Source of the DNA: Hymenopellis radicata
Lineage: Eukaryota > Basidiomycota > Agaricomycetes > Agaricales > Physalacriaceae
Length of the DNA: 64,000 nucleotides
Direction: 5' to 3'
NCBI GenBank assembly: GCA_015501595.1
Contig: JADNRX010000183.1
Location: 42,973 to 106,972 of the forward strand
Part shown: in pieces, positions 1-10,405 of the stretch
How the letters are laid out: each line of letters begins with the position of its first letter
Numbering within the stretch: position 1 is the first letter of the stretch
Translations under genes and position numbers: made by a program
Notes under the pieces: generated by a model
Told to the model about the DNA's origin: nothing
The model's input: only the letters and a program-made list of their open reading frames with translations
The model's database searches: none

Positions 1-2026
1 GCCAGAGAGAATCGGTAGCCTATGCAGGCGCGAGGTCCACCAAGGAAAGTCATGATATTACCCCACACGCCTGGAATGGCAGATACCGCCTCTGGAGCCT
101 TCTCCCATCGTTCTGGTCTTACATCACAGCACCGTCAGTTTCAGCCTCGGCGATGAAAGACAAGGAAGGCTCTCACTTGAACTCTGCAGCGTCCTCGCCC
201 CATATGCTGGGATCGGTGTTCATAATATGAAGCGGAATGATAATAGAGTCGCCTTTCTTGATGCTGCAATTGATAATCAGTCAGTTCTGGGGGTTGAGCG
301 AGAACCAGCAATGTGTTACCTGATGGAATCACGGACGACACCACCTTTGTCCGTGAACGGCTTGCTGGTCGGAATCACATCGTCCTTGCCCGCTACTCGA
401 ACGCTGTTGGGAACAGGGGTATGTATGCGCAGAGTTTCGCGAACGACCATGTCAAGGTACGGAAGTGCATTGAGCTCGTCCAGAGAAGGCGTCTCGGTAG
501 CCACCGAGAGTAGTTCTTCCCGCAACTTCTTCTGAACCTCGGGTTGCTTAGTGATAGCGTAGAGTAGCCAAGTGACTGCCGAAGCCGTCGTTTCATGGCC
601 AGCAACGAGGAACGTCGGACCTCTGTGCACGAAGACCTATCAGCGACAGAGAGGGATCGATGGCGAGCACGTACGAGCAATAACATCTTCGTCCGACATT
701 CGTTGGCTTTCTGGAATGTCAGTCGACATATTTGCTCTTAGCAGTAACGAGAGTAGGTCGCGAGACCGCCCATTGTTCTCTTTCTCGCCACCGGTTGCCT
801 CCAGGAAGGTTCTGCTTTCGTTGAGAAGGTTGTAACCAATCCGCGACATTGTAGCCTGTGCAGCACGCATCGTTGCCCCTTGAATTGTTGGCTGATAAAG
901 GAGTTAATGGACAAGCATGTAGACCACACGTAGTAAACTTACCACAAGACGCAGTATGGGCATGTATCCTTGCATAATCCTAAACAAACTCGAGGATCCG
1001 GCAGAAAATATCTTGGAAAAGGCAACGTTTAACTCGTTGGGAACGCCGTTGTCATTCAAGGAGTCGAACGTGTAGTTGAAGCCTGTGTTCGCGTCATAGC
1101 ATCAGATCTCGGGAATAAAAATACAAGCGTGCTTACCGGTAAGACCGATGATGTCTAATGTAACTCTGTTGAGCCAGGAAAGAGCGTCGGTGCGAAGGGC
1201 ACCGTCTGGGTTCATGGCACATTCAGCCGCCAAGATGTCCCGGAGCTACACGGGCCTTTAGTTCATGAATTCAGCACTGAACAAAACTGACTTGAATCGA
1301 TTTGTCCAAGAATGTTGTGGTAAGCTCTCGCATGTGAGACGGGGCAAAGGCCGGGCTCTAGAGCGACACATGAGGGGACTCAATAAGTCTTCCTGTGGGC
1401 GGTATTCACCATGACTTTGCGCTGTGGGATTCAATTCAATGTCGTATAGAAACGCGAAGAGACTGGAGCGTACCTGCTGCTTGTGTTGGTGACCCTCAAC
1501 AATGAGAATACCTGCGCCGATGATCATGAGAAGGAGTGTTCCCAAGTTTTGAAAGGCAGCGCACTGACCTGGGCCAATCATTCGTGCAATGTTGTAACGC
1601 GCCCCGTCGGGTTTTGGATAGTCATACGCATTATGAAGAATATGAGAAATAGCCTTGGTGTCCGTGGTCAAAAGACGGCGCGACTGTCTCACACTCAGTA
1701 CATCGTCAAGCAGTGGGAACTCCTTTCACACGTACTCCCAAGAAACCCGTAATGGTAATCACCGAGCCGTATTGTTTGACCCATTGATTGAAGAGCGTGC
1801 CAGGCTCCTGAAGGACTCTGAGATTAGATCACTCGACGACGTCTGAGCTACTCACCGCACCCCGAATTTGCTGCATGTTGCCCCAAAAAAAACTGGGCAT
1901 GTCCGGTCCTCGGAGGCGCTTGAGTGGGCTAGAATGATACTGGTACGCTGCCTGTGCCAATTTGACGGCAGCCACCACGAGTAGGGCGCTTATTAGCGCA
2001 GACAAGACCTGTAGAACGACGTGCAT
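1..2026 (-). CDS. Cytochrome P450 (P450-A), 3' end cut by window edge
   Basis: A heme-thiolate monooxygenase, expected to be anchored in the ER by its N-terminal hydrophobic segment ([20 protein letters not shown]) and to hydroxylate a hydrophobic substrate with electrons from P450 reductase. Visible in translated exons: a Pro/Gly-rich hinge (LRGPDMPS), the I-helix AGHETTA and the ExxR helix ETLRIH. The heme loop around the cysteine lies at about bases 20-60, so roughly the last 70 residues are off the window. The gene has many short GT-AG introns; one of 57 nt (1512-1568) splits the GPG/ILIVEG junction. The start is the ATG shared with P450-B. It is a close inverted paralogue of P450-B (12982-15172), with similarity extending into the promoter. 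The substrate cannot be inferred. Confidence 0.9.
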
Positions 2027-2628
2027 GGCGGTAGAGAAGATAACGACACGACATTCAACTGTAGTGGGACATTTATAGCAGGATCAGCAGTGACACTGAT
2101 CGTCATGAGGTAAGACGTGCTGACAGCAGCCCTGAAAGGTCGTGCAACCGCTCATCCGTTATAGATGCAAATCTAATTAAGGACCTCGGTGAAGAGAATG
2201 CGTCATACAGTATTACTGTTAGTATCACGTTAACCTTTACACCGTCGGTGTTGATGAAGACTCCGAAGAAGAGTTGCCGTACGACTACGATCAACTTGAA
2301 CGGCTTATAACATGACGTGTCTACAACAAGTAGCTATGTAATCCAGTTATATCCTAGCGAATCAATTCTCGGGAGTCGAAACTTCAAAAAGCTCAAGTTT
2401 GTTGAAAACGCTTGTCGCGGCAGGATGAGAAACATAAAACAGAGCTGTCTCACAGCCCGTCCTACAGTCGAAGATTGTGTACGATGACCCACCTTTGCTC
2501 AAGATCTACGTTAGCCTGTCTGGCACTTGTTGCTCGTGAACTCCGAGTCGACGCGTCAACCAGAGACGCCCACGTGACTCACTTCCTCTTGACGATCATC
2601 CCAAAGATCTCAAACGCGCTTACCCATC
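2027..2628. promoter_or_regulatory. Divergent promoter region between P450-A and the APC15-like gene
   Basis: About 0.6 kb with no supported ORF. A TATA-like box (TATAAA on the minus strand, 2072-2077) lies about 46 bp upstream of the P450-A start. Bases 2040-2280 share stretches with the upstream region of P450-B, including the phrase CATCAACACCGACGGTG and the block just before the TATA box, so the promoter was duplicated along with the gene. Confidence 0.5.
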
Positions 2629-3200
2629 ATGTCTGTCGCGACTCAAACAGTCGTCCCCCGCCCCTACCGCTTTCCCGCTCTCCTCGCCAAGGCGCCGCTC
2701 TCCATCGCCGGCATACAACGTCGTCCCCCTGAGGCTGGTTCCGCTTTCTCTCGAGACTTTGCGCAAGACTTGGACGATCTGAGCGACGAGGAGGTTGAAT
2801 TGGAGGAGCTCGTGCGTCTCAGTCTCTGCTACTTGTGCGCTCAATGGATAGCACGCGCGCAGCTTGGCACCATCCGAAATCACGGCTTCTCATCCATCGT
2901 GCCCATCGGTCGTAGGACGACGCGTGAAGAACAGAAAATCGCTGTATGTGCGGTGCTCTAGATACGCTCCCCGTTTATCTGATTTCCCCTGCTTAGGCGG
3001 CCTCCGACTCAGAGACAGACGACGATGACGATGATGACGCTTCATCGGAAAGCGCGTCCATACACGAACTTGAGGAACTCGGATCAGACGACATTAACGA
3101 GCAAGAAGAAGAAGCTATGGATATGGACGCGGAAATGGAAGATTTGGACCTTGTTTACTTTGCTGAGGAGGACCTTAGCGACGAGGATATGTCCTCTTGA
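2629..3200 (+). CDS. APC15-like (anaphase-promoting complex subunit 15) protein
   Basis: Predicted 155-residue acidic protein resembling APC15/Mnd2, a small APC/C subunit that promotes turnover of the mitotic checkpoint complex in the nucleus. I read three exons, 2629-2811, 2863-2943 and 2997-3200, with 51- and 53-nt introns; total coding length is divisible by three. The family core is visible as LGTIRNHGFSSIVPIGRR, followed by TREEQ and then a long Asp/Glu/Ser tail ending near EEDLSDEDMSS. The first intron is also open in frame, so it may be retained or spliced. The family call rests on the IVPIG core and acidic tail recalled from animal and fungal APC15. A decayed copy of this gene lies at 15242-15457. 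Confidence 0.62.
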
Positions 3201-3404
3201 ACGCATGTGTTTGGTGGCAACTCCGGATCGTTTTTGCAAACCTTTTGTCGGAAACAGTCACCGAGGAAGTTGGCCTTGAGTCTCGACGCCCGTGAATCGG
3301 TAGCTATCGCTCGTTATAAGCCTCTATGCGCGCTTCAATTTGAAAGAAAGGTTTATAATTCAAGCGATGAAATCCGAGTGTGGCGCACTTCAATGAGTCT
3401 CATC

Positions 3405-3494
3405 GGCCGACTAGCTCAGCTGGTTAGAGCGTCGTGCTAATACCTTGAGAAGTTATTAACGCGAAGGTCTTGGGTTCGATCCCCACGTTGGCCA
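3405..3494 (+). tRNA. tRNA-Ile (AAU anticodon) with a 16-nt intron
   Basis: The acceptor GGCCGAC pairs with GTTGGCC (one G-T pair), followed by discriminator A. The D arm GCTCAGCTGGTTAGAGC and T arm with GGGTTCGATCCC are canonical. The anticodon stem TCGTG/CGCGA encloses loop CTAATAA once a 16-nt intron, starting just after position 37, is removed; this gives a 74-nt mature tRNA with anticodon AAT. Intron position and length are typical of nuclear tRNA introns. Confidence 0.93.
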
Positions 3495-3561
3495 ATAGTG
3501 TCGCCTTTGGTGTAAACTTTTTTCAGGCTCTGAGTCTCAGAATTTGATAACGTTCCAACCG

Positions 3562-3882
3562 TAGGGTGGCGCAGTAAACCTCCGGGGGGTGTTAGTAACG
3601 GTATTGATACCGACCCCCCCGGGAGGCCCTGGTTTTGAAACCGTTAGTAACGGTTTCGATACCGGCACGTGTTTTGAACACGTGATGTGGCGCCGCGGCT
3701 CGCCGCCCTCATCCCGCCACTCTCAGCTTCTCTTAGCGCCAGCGCGCCGTCACGTGAAGTGATCACGTGCCGGTATCGAAACCTACCTCCGGACCCCGAC
3801 AGTTTCAATACCGTATCGATACCGTTAGTAACCGCAGTAAACCCAAGGTGTATCAAAACCAAGGGTTTACTTCACCACCCTA
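3562..3882. mobile_element. Foldback MITE, hAT-like, 321 bp with 8-bp target-site duplication
   Basis: The ends are inverted repeats: TAGGGTGGCGCAGTAAACC (3562-3580) and its imperfect reverse complement (3864-3882), matching at 17 of 19 positions. The element is flanked by a perfect 8-bp direct repeat TCCAACCG at 3554-3561 and 3883-3890. Eight-bp duplications with TA-GGG type ends fit the hAT superfamily. The interior is itself largely palindromic, with repeated blocks such as GTTAGTAACGG, GATACCG and CACGTG on both halves. It has no coding capacity and so is non-autonomous. Confidence 0.88.
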
Positions 3883-3913
3883 TCCAACCGTCAACTTCCC
3901 GAATCCCCGACTC

Positions 3914-3934
3914 TAGGGTGGTGTCACCACCCTA
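3914..3934. mobile_element. 21-bp TIR-only element with perfect 8-bp target-site duplication
   Basis: TAGGGTGGTG (3914-3923), a single T, then the exact reverse complement (3925-3934). The arms equal the outer ten bases of the 3' terminal repeat of the MITE 31 bp upstream. The 21-mer is flanked by CCCGACTC at 3906-3913 and again at 3935-3942, a perfect 8-bp direct repeat as expected for a hAT insertion. It looks like an element reduced to its two terminal repeats. Confidence 0.75.
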
Positions 3935-3942
3935 CCCGACTC

Positions 3943-5114
3943 ACTACAGGAAGCACGAGTTACGCTGAGACGTATCTGATGCCAGTGATTGTCCACAATT
4001 ATATTGTAAGCTTACTATAACTTGCTATAACATGACAACTTAATCCCTACTCCCAACCACGTCTTGACACATAGTGACATATGCAAATCTCCTAGTGCTG
4101 ACCTGTCCTTTCGCAGCAGTCAGTGTTAGACCACCACAAAGGCGCTTCTCTGCATCATCTTCCGACACGCTCACTGTAAGACCGATCTCGGATGAAAGTC
4201 ATCCGTAACCCGCCTGAAATTCACTTTCAGCCGTTAACCTGCTGAAAAAACGTATTGTTACTTTCATACGTTTTTCATACGGTTTGTACAACAATATTGG
4301 CGGTCCGCTACCGTATGAAAAGCATCCGTTTGGACTTGCCAGAAAGTTCGACATGTGTGACAACCGAGTGACACATGCTCTCCTGGTAACCACCACCACT
4401 CAGCGACGCCAACCATCGCCATCACCACCGCCGCGCCCAGCGCCGACTCCTCCGCGTTGAACTCGCTCCACGCCAGCGACACCAACCATCGACATCCCCG
4501 CAGCCGCTACCGCCCAGCGCCGACGGACGAGGTTTTGCACGACGCAAAGCAGCTTCAGCGCTGCCTAGCAACCACTGGCATCGCCGGCGCGCAGCGTCCA
4601 GGCAGCGTCCGTCCTCTGCTGTGCTCGTCAGACGCCAACATCGCTGTCGTGTTCCATGCTGCCGCTTTCGACAATCATGACGCCGTTTTCTTTCCCAGCA
4701 CGACATGCACCGCTCTTAGCTCGCACACCACGACCGTGTCTATCCACCACGACGCCGTCCTGTCAACGACTCCACGCTCACGATGCCCTTCTATCCACTG
4801 CCACGATACTGTTCCGCCCACTCACGCGATGTTGCCCGCAGCTCTCCTCGCATCCGACACTGCTCTTGCATGCCACGGACACGCTACTCTCCCATGTTAG
4901 GACTCGTTCTGGTTGGTAATGCTTGCTCGCCCCCCGTCGTACTGTTCCCTCGACGCACTACTGCCTGTCATGTCATGCCTCCTCTCTCTCATCTCTCCTG
5001 CCGTCTTCTATAATCCCCGACAACCACCGAAGCTTTAGCCGCATCGACGATGACCAAGGACAATACCAATAGCCGGACGAATACGCGCGCGGGGTGGTGA
5101 CAACGATCCTCTCG
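3943..5114. other. Gene-free stretch, partly His/Pro/Ser low-complexity in translation
   Basis: No gene is supported. Bases 4380-4990 are rich in CCAC/CGACGC-type triplets and give long overlapping open frames on both strands (His/Ser/Pro-rich or Arg/Trp-rich), which is what a biased base composition produces. Bases 4191-4330 hold the CATACG-motif cluster listed separately. Confidence 0.4.
4191..4330. repeat. CATACG/CGTATG motif cluster, copy 1
   Basis: Several near-identical words occur close together: ATGAAAGTCATCCG at the left edge, TCATACGT, TCATACGGT and ACCGTATGAAAA. A related cluster lies at 5588-5770. The two together could be degenerate ends of a DNA transposon or a dispersed repeat; the flanking boundaries are not clear. 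Confidence 0.4.
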
Positions 5115-5415
5115 ATGGCTGCTCCGGTTGATCAAGTCTGCGACAAATGGCGCTGGGTGCTCACTGCCGGTATGTTCTTCCACACCCTCATTCGTTGACT
5201 GACAGAAATATCAAGCAGGTACCAATGTAATTCGCTTTTTCGAACAACTTCAAGACATGCGGCGCGACTTGAGAACAGATGTGCGCGCTCCTCCGTTGGT
5301 ATGTTCTTTTGAACCCCGATTTCGGATTCATGGCTTACCTATTTATTAGACGGTATTGATTATGGCGATAAATTGGGCTTCTGAGAACATTTTCGCTGGG
5401 GTTGGCGCCGGGTGA
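5115..5415 (+). CDS. Possible small three-exon gene or gene fragment, unknown
   Basis: An ATG at 5115 opens a frame that joins across two introns with good GTATGT donors: exons 5115-5169, 5219-5298 and 5350-5415, introns 49 and 51 nt, 66 residues. The peptide begins MAAPVDQVCDKWRWVLTA and ends near NWASENIFAGVGAG. The clean intron sizes and continuous frame argue for coding history. The stop TGA falls inside a GGTGAGT donor-like word, so this may be the 5' end of a longer, broken gene. No family is recognised. Confidence 0.3.
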
Positions 5416-5587
5416 GTGGCATTGGACCATTACGAGCAGTAGAAGTAGTTCTTGTTCAGTAGCTACATACCAATTCATACTTTTTGTTCCTCCTCTCGTT
5501 TGAACCTTGATAAGTAGCTAGTAGCTAGTACAGTCGGCCCTACCACGTCGGGGTGTGACAGAAAAACTGCTGAATTCTATGAAGATT

Positions 5588-5770
5588 TCATGCGTACGGC
5601 GCATTCGCCAACCTAACTGAAATCGATCATCCACGCATGAAAGTAGAGCGTTAAACTGTATGAATTACCGTATGAAAGTCATTCGACAACCTCCTGACTC
5701 TCATACGGAGTTCATCAGTTTCTCATGCGTTTCTCAGCCGGTTCATCTGATGAAATTCATACGGTACGGC
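5588..5770. repeat. CATACG/CGTATG motif cluster, copy 2
   Basis: Contains TCATGCGTACGG, CTGTATGAATTACCGTATG, ATGAAAGTCATTCG, TCATACGGAG, TCATGCGTTT and TCATACGGTACGG. The block starting ATGAAAGTCAT(C/T)CG followed by CCTCCTGA/CCGCCTGA is shared in direct orientation with 4191-4330. Confidence 0.4.
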
Positions 5771-6026
5771 TTTCACAGTGGCTAGACTTGTCTTGTAAGA
5801 GGCCGAAACGATGGTGTACTGTATATCAACAAGTTATTCCTGTAGGCTACCTAATATTATACAGTCCGCATTAATACAACAATTAAATACAAGAGTGTCC
5901 ATAGTTTCCATATCATACATAGTATCCAAGAGTCCATTGAAGTTGACGATGATAGCAACGTGATGGTGAAGATCTAGGAAGCAGAGAGTCAGTACGGCGA
6001 ACAGAAGGAGGAAGCAAGAATAAGGA

Positions 6027-6325
6027 TCAGTAAATAAAAAGGCAATAATCGGTTTGTCTCCATAAAGGATCAGAACAGGTCTGATTGGTATACATCATGC
6101 AAGCGACGGGGAAGAGGAAATTGGATGTGAAGAATACTCACCATTGAAGTTCGCAGAAAATCCGATAGTGTTGTACCGAGTGACGGAGGAGAGACGAACC
6201 TGGAAGGACGTGGTCAGCAAAAATTTCCAAGAAAGATTAGGGATAGAAATGAAAGATCAGAAATAAAAGGCAATATCGGTTTGTCTCCACCACCACGAGT
6301 GGCTCGGAACAGGTCTGATAGATTA
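6027..6325. repeat. Imperfect direct duplication, about 70 bp, spaced about 225 bp
   Basis: Bases 6027-6095 and 6252-6325 share GATCAG-AATAAAAGGCAAT-ATCGGTTTGTCTCC and then GAACAGGTCTGAT plus a nearby ATCAT. Each copy is followed by a minus-strand GTGAGT donor (ACTCACC on plus). The block lies 3' of calcipressin, so these may be duplicated 3'-UTR introns. Otherwise 5416-6381 holds no supported gene. Confidence 0.55.
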
Positions 6326-6381
6326 TCATCCGGGGAAAAGGTGGCCCTAGACGGTACGCAGAGAAAACACTCACCGCCTTC

Positions 6382-7161
6382 TCAAACAGATATCGGTGGC
6401 ATCGCCGTAGCCGCAGGCCGCCACTTTGTCCGCGCCGGCGCAGACTGTCCATAGACCCACTCAGCCTCAGTGACCTCCACATCACCAACCCAATCATCGT
6501 CATTGCCCCGATCGCAGTCCTCCACGTACACACCGACGCCCGCCTCTTCAGGGTCCATCAGCACCTCCACACTCGGACCGCGCTCCTGCACCTTGAGCAG
6601 CTTCAGCGCCGCAATCAGGTCGTCAGCTAGGGCGTGGCGTTCGGCGGATCCTCCTTAATCGGCTCCCATCCCACAGGCGGCGAACCCGGCGGTGAGATGA
6701 GAAAGTTTTTCTCGATTTCTGGCGGGCGCAGGTAGTTTGCTTGCGGCACGACGTCGCCAAAGGCGGTCACAAGCGGATTAGGGTCGGCGCGGTATACGCG
6801 TAATATTGTCTGTGAGCTGTTATACAAGGAAGGATATTAGAGGTAGAGACGACGACGAAAAGGAAAGAGAGGGAACGTACAGGTCCCCGCGCAGGATTAT
6901 GGGATCGCACTCAGTCTTGGCCAGCTCAGCAGAGTCATGGGAGACAAACACGACGATGATCCTGCCAAACGTCGGCAGCGGCACCCATTGGTTTATCTCG
7001 CCGTATGCTTCAAAATGGGTCCTCAGGACGCCTATTATCTGCGGATGGAAAAAAGTCTTGGGCAGCGAGGTCACTGCCAGAGTGTTCGTCGTCTCCAGCG
7101 GCCGAGGCAGCACTGTCTGCGACGACGACGATGGTAGAGAGATATTGAAGGAGGCAGTCAT
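6382..7161 (-). CDS. Calcipressin (RCAN family), one apparent frameshift
   Basis: Regulator of the phosphatase calcineurin, acting in the cytoplasm on Ca2+ signalling. Exon 1 is 7161-6881 and exon 2 is 6816-6382, separated by a 64-nt intron. The N-terminal half has an RRM-like fold (LAVTSLPKTFF, GEINQWVPLPTFGRIIVVF). The C-terminal half carries the family signature NYLRPPEIEKNFLISPPGSP, followed by PVGWEPIKEDPP, which is the calcineurin-inhibiting FLISPP motif. After ATP the frame breaks at the GGG run 6630-6632. Restoring one base gives a continuous acidic tail (ADDLIAALKLL ... PPISV) and a 238-residue protein of normal size. One missing base is more likely sequence error than decay. Confidence 0.9.
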
Positions 7162-7625
7162 CGCAGTGGGATGAGAGTGTGTCGACTTTTTCCTTTTTAA
7201 ATTTTCAGTGTGCTTACCTAATCGTCGATCACTGTACTGCGAATAGCTGTGTGCTGCATTGCTTCCCGGGGCTTACAGTCAGCTTAACAGTTACAGCCTT
7301 ACTAGCTTTCAAGTTGAACTGTGCTAGGTACACCGGTAGGCATCTCCCGGACACATATGTTTACCGAGGTCAGTGGAATGGAGATGAAATACATTAAACA
7401 ATTCGTACAAGAATCAACCAACTACAAAGATCGTACAGGTGGTCTAGAGAAATGGGGTCATTCAGCATTCACGGTGTAATGGTCCGAGTACATGGCATGT
7501 CGCGACCATTGGCTAGCCCGTCTCAAGGAACGGAAGCGACACTTACACGTAGACATGTTACATACACAGCGTTACATGCGAGCACGGCCATCCGCCCAGG
7601 CATGCTTGGCTTGCGGAACGATAAC
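7162..7625. other. Intergenic, calcipressin promoter side
   Basis: Lies between the calcipressin start and the 3' end of the CCDC124-like gene; both genes read leftward. Short open frames overlap without intron logic or recognisable motifs. I see no gene here. Confidence 0.4.
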
Positions 7626-8679
7626 CTACTCCCGCAGGCGGTCCTCGACTTGCGCCTTCTTGCTCTTGAGCGCGTCTACACGCTCCTCCTTGGACGCGTC
7701 GTACGATACGGTCGTCTGGTTGAAGCTGATTGAGGAGCGATTGAATATCTCACATCAAGGTCGAACAATAGCCCACTTACGGATTCTCAGGCGATTTCTG
7801 GAACTGTTTGTACAGCAAGTCCTGTTGAACATTAGTCAGAAATACTGCGTTGAGAACAATGGTCGGCAGTGTTTTACTTTGTATTGCTGAAGACGAAGTC
7901 CAGGATGCTAACGAATATGTCAGCAAACACAACCGGACCTGTAGAACACAAGTGGCGCACATCGACTTTGAGGTTGGGCAGTTCGCGTTCCTGGTATGCC
8001 TCGAAAGCCGCCTGTGTTCTAGGTCAGTAACCAATCATCAATCAATTATCCGCATAGATATCACCTTGTAACGTCGCTAAACAAATCCGTTTCAACAGCC
8101 TGAGTGAATCGGTGGATCAGAATCCGTACCTCGGGATGTCGCTCTAATCCAGCGGCCTGCTGTCCAACACTGGCCTTGTCAGTCTTTGCGGTTACAACAT
8201 CGAGCAGATCCAGTGCATTATCAAGACCCGTTGCGGTGAAGCTCTCGGGTTCTTCCTTCTCATAGTCCTTCTCCTCCGAAACAATTCCGCCTCCAGCGGC
8301 AATAGCTCCAGGCCCAGCAGGCTTAGGTGTCTTTGCGGCTGACTTCTTGGCGCCAGCCTTGGGCGCCGCCTTGACCTTTGGAGTGCTGGCCTCTTCCTCC
8401 GCTAGGAGCCGTGCATTCTCTGCCTTGCGCTCGAGATCGGCTTTACGTTTCGCCTCCTTGTCCTCCTTGGCGGCCTTGCCTCCCTTTGTGCTGGTGTCCT
8501 TCCAAGCATCAGCCTCTTTACGTTCCTAAAAAGTCGATTTCTGTCAGTCATTTGGACTGCAATGAGGTGGAATCGAGGCGCACCGCATCTGCTGCAGCTG
8601 CAGCCTTCTTGGTGGCCTCGTTTTCAGCCTTTTTCGCCCTTCCACCTTCCTTCTTTGCGTTTCCTCCTTTGGGTGCCAT
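7626..8679 (-). CDS. CCDC124/Lso2-family ribosome-binding protein
   Basis: Member of the CCDC124/Lso2 family, which binds idle ribosomes and helps translation recover after quiescence. Eight exons can be placed: 8679-8584, 8525-8130, 8076-8065, 8011-7961, 7907-7878, 7821-7781 and 7725-7626, the first two encoding the Lys/Ala-rich coiled coil (MAPKGGNAKKEGGRAKKAEN and on); introns are 53-58 nt. Counting those segments gives seven coding exons, of which 8076-8065 is a 12-nt microexon encoding RRYK. The C-terminal family core reads across exons as HPE-RRYK-AAFEAYQERELPNLKVD-HPGLRLQQYK-DLLYKQFQKSPENPFNQ. Length is 241 residues with no frameshift. The seven-exon count should be taken as the reading. 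Confidence 0.88.
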
Positions 8680-8928
8680 AATGTAAACAAAGTGCTGGAG
8701 GTTCGTGAGGGAAGAGATGTGATGATGTACGATTGCGTAACAGGGATTTCGGAGGCGATAATTTATCAGATAATCTTATCTAAGTAGCGTGACTTCGGCA
8801 TTAAGCGAGCACCGCCACGGCCGGAGCCTGATCGCATGATCAGGATTCAGCAACTCTTTCTTCTGTAAAGCGTGCTCAAAACAGTAGACCTCTGTTTTCT
8901 TGCCTTTCTTTGGTCTTTTTCTTGTATT

Positions 8929-9755
8929 ATGGATGTTATCAGCAAATGGTCGCCGGGAAACGCCTGTAGGTTGCATACAGCCCATGCCAAACAGCACCTG
9001 ACACGCTACACACAGATGGCCCCGTTCTCTCCCAGACGGACCTCTACCTGCTGAATCCAACACTAGACATACATCCCATCCTCCAAGGGAAACACGTCAA
9101 ATTCACTCTCCTCTTTAACCTGAGCAATGGCGCGTCTTATTCGCTCCCATTGGATGCATTTTACTTACGTGGGACTCACCAGGCCATACTGCAGGCTTTA
9201 ATCCTGAAGCAAGAGATCGCGATGTCGTCTTTGCGCAGAAGGATGAACCTGCGACTCTTCCCCGGGTGCAGGTCTTGTACATTCTGACCGAGATATCGCC
9301 CTGGTGCACAACAGTGAAGAATGACAAGGGCGTCACGATGAGGAACATCTGCGATGCCTTGTGGAAGGAGTGCGTGGCCTTTATTGCTGTAATCGCTCTT
9401 CTGACGTTGCGCACAGCTACTCCGAGCACAATGTGACGGATGCAGAATTCGAGATGTTGCCTGCACGGCTGAAGGAGCAGGTTCGTCGGACCGGACAAGC
9501 GCGGGCCAACCCACAATGGGGAGGGATGTATACACCAGGCGGCAGCGGCGCACCCGCCGCGGGCGCTACTGCATTCAAGCGATTCGGTACGCCTGCCCTT
9601 CCCAGGTCGACTGAAATGGTTCATTGACTCGAAAACTCATAGACTGGCTGCGGGACCGATCCTTCTTTGAATCGATGCGCCGGGATGACCACTACGCGGA
9701 AGCTCGTCTGGGCTTCAAGGCCCCAAATGTATTCATCTTGAGCTTGACGGCATGA
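8929..9755 (+). CDS. DUF6699 family protein, one apparent frameshift
   Basis: A protein family of unknown function that is common in mushroom-forming fungi. Exons 8929-8965, 9016-9369, 9417-9586 and 9643-9755 (introns 50, 47 and 56 nt) give MDVISKWSPGNAYGPVLSQT, then LNPTLDIHPILQG, EARDRDVVFAQKDEPATLPR, TEISPWCTTVKNDKGVT, LWKDYSEHNVTDAEF and DWLRDRSFFESMRRDDHYAE. The frame shifts by one at about 9169-9170. With one base added, total coding length becomes 675 nt (224 residues), which supports a single missing base. It lies head-to-head with the CCDC124-like gene, start codons about 250 bp apart. The family name is from memory of the DEPATLPR / SPWCTTVKN pattern. Confidence 0.7.
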
Positions 9756-10405
9756 TCCACTGTTGTATTATCAGCATCATCTACCTACTGTATCATTGAA
9801 TCTGCTTATGGACGTGCTCGTGTTGTTTGCTGTAAAAATATATGATTTGTGGGCGTACACGAGGCGGACGCATTGCAGTTTGACCCTAGAAATAAGGTCC
9901 GAGGCTGTAGAGAAGACAAAGACTCGCGGCCGGGTGTGTCATGCATTGACGAGCGCGTGGTAAAATGTAGCCTGCCACCTAAATTAGGGTTACACCGACT
10001 CCGACTCGAACAGCAACCTCACGCATCAGACTACTCGTCCTTGGCCATTACCCGCCGGATCTGGTCACTAGGCTGTCTCTTATGGTCTAGCAAAGCGTTA
10101 ACGTTTTCTCTACAGGAAGCCATTGGACGAATTTGGTCGTCGATCACAAGTTCAAGTTGAAAAAGCTGACAATCGATCGGGCGTACTTCGCAGAACCAAC
10201 ATCGCGTCCAAACCGAGGCACAAAGACTGGATCTCCGTTTTAGGCTTATCCTCGTGTCTGGACCTATTTTGCGGAGGGAATATATTGAGAAGAACCGAGA
10301 ATTGTGAGTCAACAGCTTTTCTGTCACACCGTGTTCTCATCATAGGAAGAGTATAGCCATTTTGGGCTTGTCCCTTCCATAGTGGTCCTCGGATACGGAT
10401 CTACA
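9756..10405. other. Intergenic between the two DUF6699 genes
   Basis: No coding region supported. Short ORFs on both strands show no splice logic or motif. It presumably contains the terminator of the upstream gene and the promoter of the downstream one. Confidence 0.4.

Noticed and set aside
4422..4919. Long overlapping open frames on both strands (His/Pro/Ser or Arg/Trp-rich)
   Set aside because: Codon bias from CCAC/GACGCC-rich DNA opens several frames at once; no start context, intron or family motif.
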